Shown here: one piece after another, positions 59,101-64,000 of the stretch
Position numbering within the stretch: position 1 is the first letter of the stretch
How the letters are laid out: the number at the start of each line of letters is the position of its first letter
Assembly: GCF_026213295.1 (NCBI RefSeq)
Contig: NC_079431.1
Coordinates: 18,102,466-18,166,465, forward strand
Length of the DNA: 64,000 nt
DNA from: Gadus chalcogrammus
Lineage: Eukaryota; Chordata; Actinopteri; Gadiformes; Gadidae
Direction: 5' to 3'
Translations under genes and position numbers: made by a program
Notes under the pieces: model-generated
The model's database searches: none
The model's input: only the letters and a program-made list of their open reading frames with translations
What the model was told of the DNA's origin: nothing

Positions 59101-62100
59101 GTTCATGGAGATGTTGGTGGAAAACATCCACAAAAACTACAAGTCCCCGATGACCAGCCAACCTGAATTCAGTTTGGAGATAATCTCTGACACATGCTCC
59201 GCTGTGGTTACTTTCTCAAGTGCAAAAGGTGTTTTTGTGTTTTTAAAATTACTAAATATTCTTTATGACTCAGTTAATGATCTGCCTTTGTACTGCAAGT
59301 TTAAACTAGAATTTAAATGTATTCTCTATACTTCTCTAACAGAAAATAATGAGTTCATTACAAGCTGCGAGAAAAACAAGATGTTCCTGAACAAGAAATT
59401 AACTGTCAGACCTCTGGAAGTCACATCCCAGCTTAAAGTTGAGGATGTGTCCAACATCAGTGAAGATGTCCTCCTGTTTTACTTTGAGAATGAAGGTTGG
59501 AAGGTTGAACAGTTCACACCAAATGAAGAGGAGCAGTCTGCTGTCATCTCCTTCAAAATGGATACAGGTATTTTATTTGTGAGGACGTTCTTTTTAAGGT
59601 GGCGATAGTGGATGATCATTTTGAGAGACTGGCGGATGGATTGGGTCTGGCGTCCTTTCGGAAGTACACCATCTGTTTTGCTTAACACGCCATGGAGATG
59701 CTAATGGGCTTATTGAGTGTTACCCTATTATCTTGTTTGGTAGCATGGTGTTTGTTTCTCTTGGGGTCATTTAAAGTTGTTCCCTACTTAGGATCTTTTA
59801 GTTAAGCAATTACAGCTACTGTGGATTTCCAGAATGTGATGTGGCAGGTGTTTTTCATCGTTTTTGTAGCAGGTGATATAAAGAAATCACAGGGTTGTGA
59901 TAAATAATTAGAATATGAAAAAGCCTACCTACTTTATTAGGTCACACACTCACTGCAGTTGCCTTATTTATGTAGGTACTCAGGAGGATTGCAATGCACT
60001 GCTGTGCCCACGTTGTGGAAAGAGAACGTTCATGATAGATATTTATCAAGTAAATAGAAATAAAGGCATAGACCTAATAACTTCATTGGATGTTTTTATA
60101 GCTATATTTTACGTATATTTAAAACAACATTCACCAGCATGTTGTATTTCTATAATTTTTTTCACATAATACAATATATGCAACAGCCCAAAATGGCGGT
60201 ATCAATAAGACTGGCCACATCTAATACAGTTACCCTAAATTCTTATTTAATTTGTTTATTTAATCCCATTTTATCTTTTTTCTCAATAGATGTTGAAGGG
60301 ATAATCAAGAGAAAACATCAAATTGGGAAGACATATCTCAAAGTTTTCCCATTTTACAACTCCTTGGGAACGGCTCTTTATGGCAAAGAAAGACCAATAC
60401 TTAACGTTTCTAAATGTATGAGAAATACCAGAAAAAATTACCAGCCCCTTCCAAGGCCCATCTATCAGATTCAAACATCTGATGGCATTGATTTAGCTGT
60501 TTCTAAAGCTGATCTATGTAGCTACGCAGTAGATGCAGTGGTTATCAATTCGAATAAGAACTTGAAACTTGATGGAGGTACTGGAGAAGCAATTGTGGCG
60601 GCTGCTGGTTCTTCCTTGCAGGAAGAATGTGATAAAATCCATCTCCGGAGAGGGCAGCTGAAGCCAGGAGACAGTGTAATTACTGGTGCAGGGGGTCGGC
60701 TTCAATGCAAAAAAGTGATCCATGCGGTCACACCCCAGTATGATCCATCTAACCACTTGAAGACAGTGGGGCAGCTGAGAAGAGCTGTTAAAGGAAGTCT
60801 AGAACTTGCTGAGATGAATGGCTGTCAATCTCTGGCCATCTCTGCCATCAGTGCCAACATGGGGTTCCCAATAGACCTGTGTGCCGACACCATCATCAAA
60901 GTGTTGAAGGAACATTGTGAGGACCAGTTTGGTGAAAACAACCTGAAGCAGATCCATTTTGTTAGCACAGATGACCATGCCGTTCATGCTTTGGAGACAT
61001 CAGTGAGACACAAGTTTGGAAACCAAGGAATTATTTATTCTCAGCAGAGTGTTACTGACAGACAGAGCTTAAAATCAATGGAAGGGTTTATTCAAGCTGC
61101 TAGGGTAATTGTTTATTTTCTATGTATATATCCCAAAAGCCTATTTATACAAGAGTTTATTCATTTGGAAACCAAGGAATAATTTATTTCCAACAGCGTG
61201 TTCCCAAGCAATCTCCAATTCTGGAAAAGGACGAAAACACTCTCCGGCTACTGGACACCAATGAGGAATTGAGCATTGAATTGGTGGAAGGGAATATTCA
61301 AGATGCTACGGTAATAATTTATTTTCTATCCTAATTTATACTTGAATTCTTTAATCTTCAATCAAAAGTTCAATATCCTGTCAGAAATAAACTATAATAA
61401 TTAGATATAATACTGGGAATAAAATAAAAAAACATTTGTTATTCATATATTCAGACCGAGGGGATTGTGAATGTTGTCGGTAGAGAGCTTGATCTGAGAA
61501 GGGGAGCCGTTTCCAAGGCTATCCTTGAAGCAGCAGGACCCAACCTTCAGCTGTTGGTCAGTGAACATTGCCAAACTGGGAACTTTGGTGATGTCATTGT
61601 TACAAGTGCATGTCAACTGAGAAGCAACATGCTTTTCCATGCAGTGGTTCCTCCTTGGGGCAACAAGGGCAACGCTTGCAAGGTAACACATTCATTATTA
61701 TTATATTTCCAGATCCAGCGCTCGTTATGTGTGCATTTTTATTTTCAGCAGATGTTTATTTACCTAGAAATTAAAAGGCATCTGTGCTATATTCCACAGA
61801 TAATGAGAGAGATTGTTGAAGACTGCTTGAACAAGGCAGAGAACCGTGGTCTTAACTCCATATCCTTCCCTGCAATCGGCACTGGAAAACTGGGCTTTCC
61901 CAAAGACCTTGCAGCATCTGTAATGATAGAAGAAGTCTTGGTGTTTAAGAAGCAGTCGATGCACTTGAAGAAGGTTGCCATCGTTCTCCATCCAAAAGAC
62001 AGACAGACAATCCAGGTAGAGACCGGCATATTTCATATAGAAGTACACACATACATAAACCAAATGTGGCTTGTGTTATTGACAGTGGATGTTGATGTGT

Positions 62101-62155
62101 TCACCTGCAGGTTTTTAATCAAGAATTAGAGAAACGTCTCTCGACAGGAAGTTAA
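56117..62155 (+). CDS. PARP14-like RRM/macro-domain protein lacking an ART domain
   Basis: Eleven exons, all in phase: 56117-56294, 56466-56566, 57030-57312, 57408-57632, 58197-59228, 59343-59567, 60290-61104, 61197-61310, 61455-61682, 61800-62015 and 62111-62155 (1,153 residues, stop TAA). The N-terminus 'YPYTLIVELEENNVPRLKNK' with 'SKRRAGGGECHIQY' is the first RRM-like module of PARP14-type proteins. Two further RRM-like modules ('LENVPQDMSK...NKKLTVR', residues ~120-262 and ~565-681) are each followed by 'GIIK..H.IG' and 'FPFY.SLGT.LYG'. Macro domain 1 lies at about 742-925 ('AVDAVVINSNKNLKLDGG') and macro domain 2 at about 975-1153 ('PAIGTGKLGFPKDLA'). PARP14 proper continues with WWE and ADP-ribosyltransferase domains; none is found before 64 kb. 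Likely role: ADP-ribose binding or reading in the interferon/antiviral response (inference). It may be a separate paralogue, a truncated gene or a PARP9-like reader. Confidence 0.88.
56391..56427. repeat. Hairpin in intron 1 of the parp14-like gene
   Basis: GAATGGTTTCTTC (56391-56403) and GAAGAAACCATTC (56415-56427) are perfect complements around an 11-nt loop. The right arm belongs to the repeat also seen at 55620 and 62700. Confidence 0.75.
57633..58196. other. Intron 4 of the parp14-like gene
   Basis: No exon or repeat terminus was recognised. AT-rich. The acceptor at its end is TTATCTCATTAG. Confidence 0.6.
59568..60289. other. Intron 6 of the parp14-like gene
   Basis: No exon is needed here: the flanking exons join in phase. 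It contains a short open frame with no recognised domain. Acceptor TTTTCTCAATAG at the end. Confidence 0.6.
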
Positions 62156-63385
62156 GTAAGCTACAAGTCATCCACCCTTCTGCAGATGATTTGCTAACAG
62201 AGAAAATAAGGAAAGGAACATGTAGTGATGCCTATTCTGAAAGAGGAAACCGGACATTTAACTCTTTTTTTACTCATTAACCAATACAAGTAATGGCACC
62301 TTCACAAACGTACAATTTGGTCTGTTTAATCAAATCCTGAATTGAATCCTGTTTTTAACAATCTAAGATCTAACAATCTTAGATTGTTAGATATTATGGC
62401 GTTTATATAGTTAACTTAATTTTCTATCGTAAACATTGCTCTTGCTGCTCTTAAAATATGAACAATTTCTAATATATATATATTAATATGCACAAGTAAT
62501 CTGTAAAAATGCACAAGTAATGTGGTTTGGTGGGGTTGACAGGAGTTTAGGAAGGGGGGGGGTATTGTACGTCACTTATTTTGCTTAAAAAATTCTAATA
62601 GATAAGACTTTGTTTTGCTTATTGTTAAAGCTGCTTCATTTTGATGAAAATTATTTTAGTCTAATGCTTCTTCTGGTGACATGTTTCAGGCTAACAAGTT
62701 TTGAATGGTTTCTTCTCCACATAATGGACAACACCATATAAGGTTTTATAAGTTTGGAGATAAGTTAAACACCTCAAACATGGCCTCTTTGCCATTTCCG
62801 CTAAAGCCAAGACAGACAAGGTTCACCTGGGTAAATAATATGTAAGTGTGGCTTATTTACCATTTGCACTTCCAATATAAACTGTTTTCTTACCTGTGTT
62901 CAAGAGATGCTTCATGAACCACCTCCATAACACACTTGTTTACCTTGTGACTCTGTTGTAATAAACCAAGTGTTGAGCATTTACCACTCTCCAAGTCATG
63001 TCTAGCCGATACGACCATACCTCAAAGGATCTATTTTGTTTTTCATCAATGTAGAAGGTCTGAACATCACTGACAGGCTTTTGTCACTAGTCGTTTTACT
63101 CTGCCAAATATGCCAGTTTTATACCCGCCTTTATCACGGCATTGTCCGCGCGTTTATACTGACCGAGGTAATATACCGGCTTGATTTCGCACCCCAATTT
63201 CCCCTCCCGAACCCTCCATATATTGGGGGTGTATCTCTTTCATGTAAATGTAATTAGACACCCCTGGCCCCTGGTACATCGCGGTACCAGGGGCGGGACT
63301 TGGGTAGAGGTGTTGATGACGTAGCAACATGAGTAGTTCTAACTGGAGAGACGGTGAAATCCGCAAGCTGCTGACCATCATGGGA
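62156..63385. other. 3' flank of the parp14-like gene
   Basis: No WWE or ART exon was found. A polyadenylation-type AATAAA lies at 62960-62965. A small hairpin ('ATCTAACAATC...') lies near 62355-62395. The inverted copy of the 55620 repeat is at about 62680-62750. Confidence 0.55.
62680..62750 (-). repeat. Repeat flanking the parp14-like gene, inverted copy
   Basis: Complement of 55620-55690: 'GGTGTTGTCCATTATGTGGA', 'GAAGAAACCATTCAAAACTT' and 'GTTAGCCTGAA'. Together they bracket the gene in inverted orientation. Confidence 0.65.
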
Positions 63386-63797
63386 GAGAATAATTGATTG
63401 AATTTATATAGTGCTTTTCTAGACACTCAAAGACACTTTGAAGGGGGGACGTCACCAACCACCACCAGTGTGTGGCACCCACTTTGGTAATGCACGGCAG
63501 CCAATCTGCACCAGAAAGCTCACCACACACCAGCTTGAGGTGAAGAGTGAGGGAATTAATGAGTCAGCCAATTGTACAGGAGGATGATTAGGGGGCCGGA
63601 TTGAATGAGCCTGGTTGGACCGGGGAAGCCCCTACTCTTTGCGATAAGTGCCCTGGGATCTTTTATGACCTCAGTGAGTCAGGACCTCGGTTTTACATCA
63701 CCTCTGAAGGATGGCATCCAAGTACTAACCAGGCCCGACCATGCTTAGCTTCCGAGATCAGACGAGATCAGGCGTCTCCATGGTGGTAAGGCCGTTA
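63386..63797 (-). mobile_element. 5S-rRNA-derived SINE (SINE3-like)
   Basis: On the minus strand the first ~80 bases (63795-63715) match 5S rRNA: 'GCCTGATCTCGTCTGATCTC', 'GGAAGCTAAGCA' and 'TCGGGCCTGGTTAGTACTTG'. These include the internal RNA polymerase III promoter region. A body shared with many fish repeats follows ('CACTGAGGTCATAAAAGATC', 'CCTCCTGTACAATTGGCTGA'), and the tail reads 'AAAAGCACTATATAAATTCA'. A 5S-derived head with an LINE-like tail is the SINE3 design. Confidence 0.85.
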
Positions 63798-63820
63798 AAG
63801 GCATTTAATGGCCTTACCAC
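63783..63820. repeat. 38-bp near-perfect palindrome at the SINE head
   Basis: GTGGTAAGGCC and GGCCTTACCAC enclose 'GTTAAAGGCATTTAAT', itself nearly self-complementary. The left half is the 5S-like start of the SINE. The remainder to 64000 shows nothing recognisable. Confidence 0.8.
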
Positions 63821-64000
63821 CAGAAGGTGATGCAGTCGCAACGAAAATGGGAAAAGATCGTGTGATCAACGAGAAAGCAGGCGAGGAACTTTGCTTATGA
63901 GGCTTCTGTCAGGATATAAAACATGTGGTCAGCAAAATAAAGAACATGTTGGCGTTTCTGCACTTGTAAATAGTTAATCGTGTTCGTAGTCTACACTCAG

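Noticed and set aside
63715..63795. Functional 5S rRNA gene
   Set aside because: Only the first ~80 bases match, with substitutions, and they lead into a SINE body and tail instead of the 5S 3' end and terminator.

Overview
This window is vertebrate genomic DNA, almost certainly from a ray-finned (teleost) fish. The evidence is: intron-rich genes with GT-AG junctions, very long (CA)n/(GT)n microsatellites, teleost-type repeats (L2-like and Rex3-like LINE ends, hAT and PIF/Harbinger-like MITEs, a 5S-rRNA-derived SINE, a Ty3-type LTR element), and a PARP14-like macro-domain gene of the kind expanded in fish. It is not prokaryotic: there are no operons, and most long open frames are shadows of repeats.

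Layout. (1) About 0.8-9.0 kb, minus strand: the first 12 coding exons of an axonemal inner-arm dynein heavy chain of the DNAH7 (DNAH3/7/12) subfamily. The gene continues beyond the left edge. Two RFX X-box palindromes lie about 180-200 bp upstream of its start codon. (2) 11.2-26.3 kb, minus strand: a complete esyt3-like extended synaptotagmin with 22 coding exons (membrane hairpin, SMP domain, three C2 domains). Its introns hold five long CA/GT microsatellites, an hAT MITE with an 8-bp target duplication, LINE tails and tandem duplications. (3) 26.3-55.6 kb: a graveyard of nested mobile elements with no host gene that I can support. It includes a THAP-exon-bearing repeat in inverted copies, a TTAA-flanked palindromic MITE, a PIF/Harbinger-like MITE, a MITE nested in a palindromic MITE, a 2.25-kb hAT-like element with a perfect 8-bp target duplication, and a 6.37-kb foldback element. 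The foldback is a giant palindrome of two ~3-kb arms, each with a 170-bp tandem array, flanked by a 6-bp duplication and sitting inside another MITE. A 6.1-kb decayed Ty3/gypsy retrotransposon follows. It carries a Rex3-like tail and an unusual composite: an LTR with a tRNA-Pro-type primer site, a U1 snRNA fragment, and the same LTR inverted. (4) 56.1-62.2 kb, plus strand: an 11-exon PARP14-like gene with RRM-like repeats and two macro domains. It stops before any WWE or ADP-ribosyltransferase domain, and an interferon-response-like site lies just upstream. (5) 62.2-64 kb: non-coding, with a 5S-rRNA-derived SINE.

The three host genes are not obviously functionally linked: ciliary motility (dynein), ER-plasma membrane contact and lipid transfer (esyt3), and antiviral/interferon response (parp14-like). 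Exon boundaries were read by eye, and every junction used for the three gene models keeps reading phase. The most unusual structures are the giant foldback element, the LTR/U1/inverted-LTR chimera and the catalytic-domain-less PARP14-like gene.
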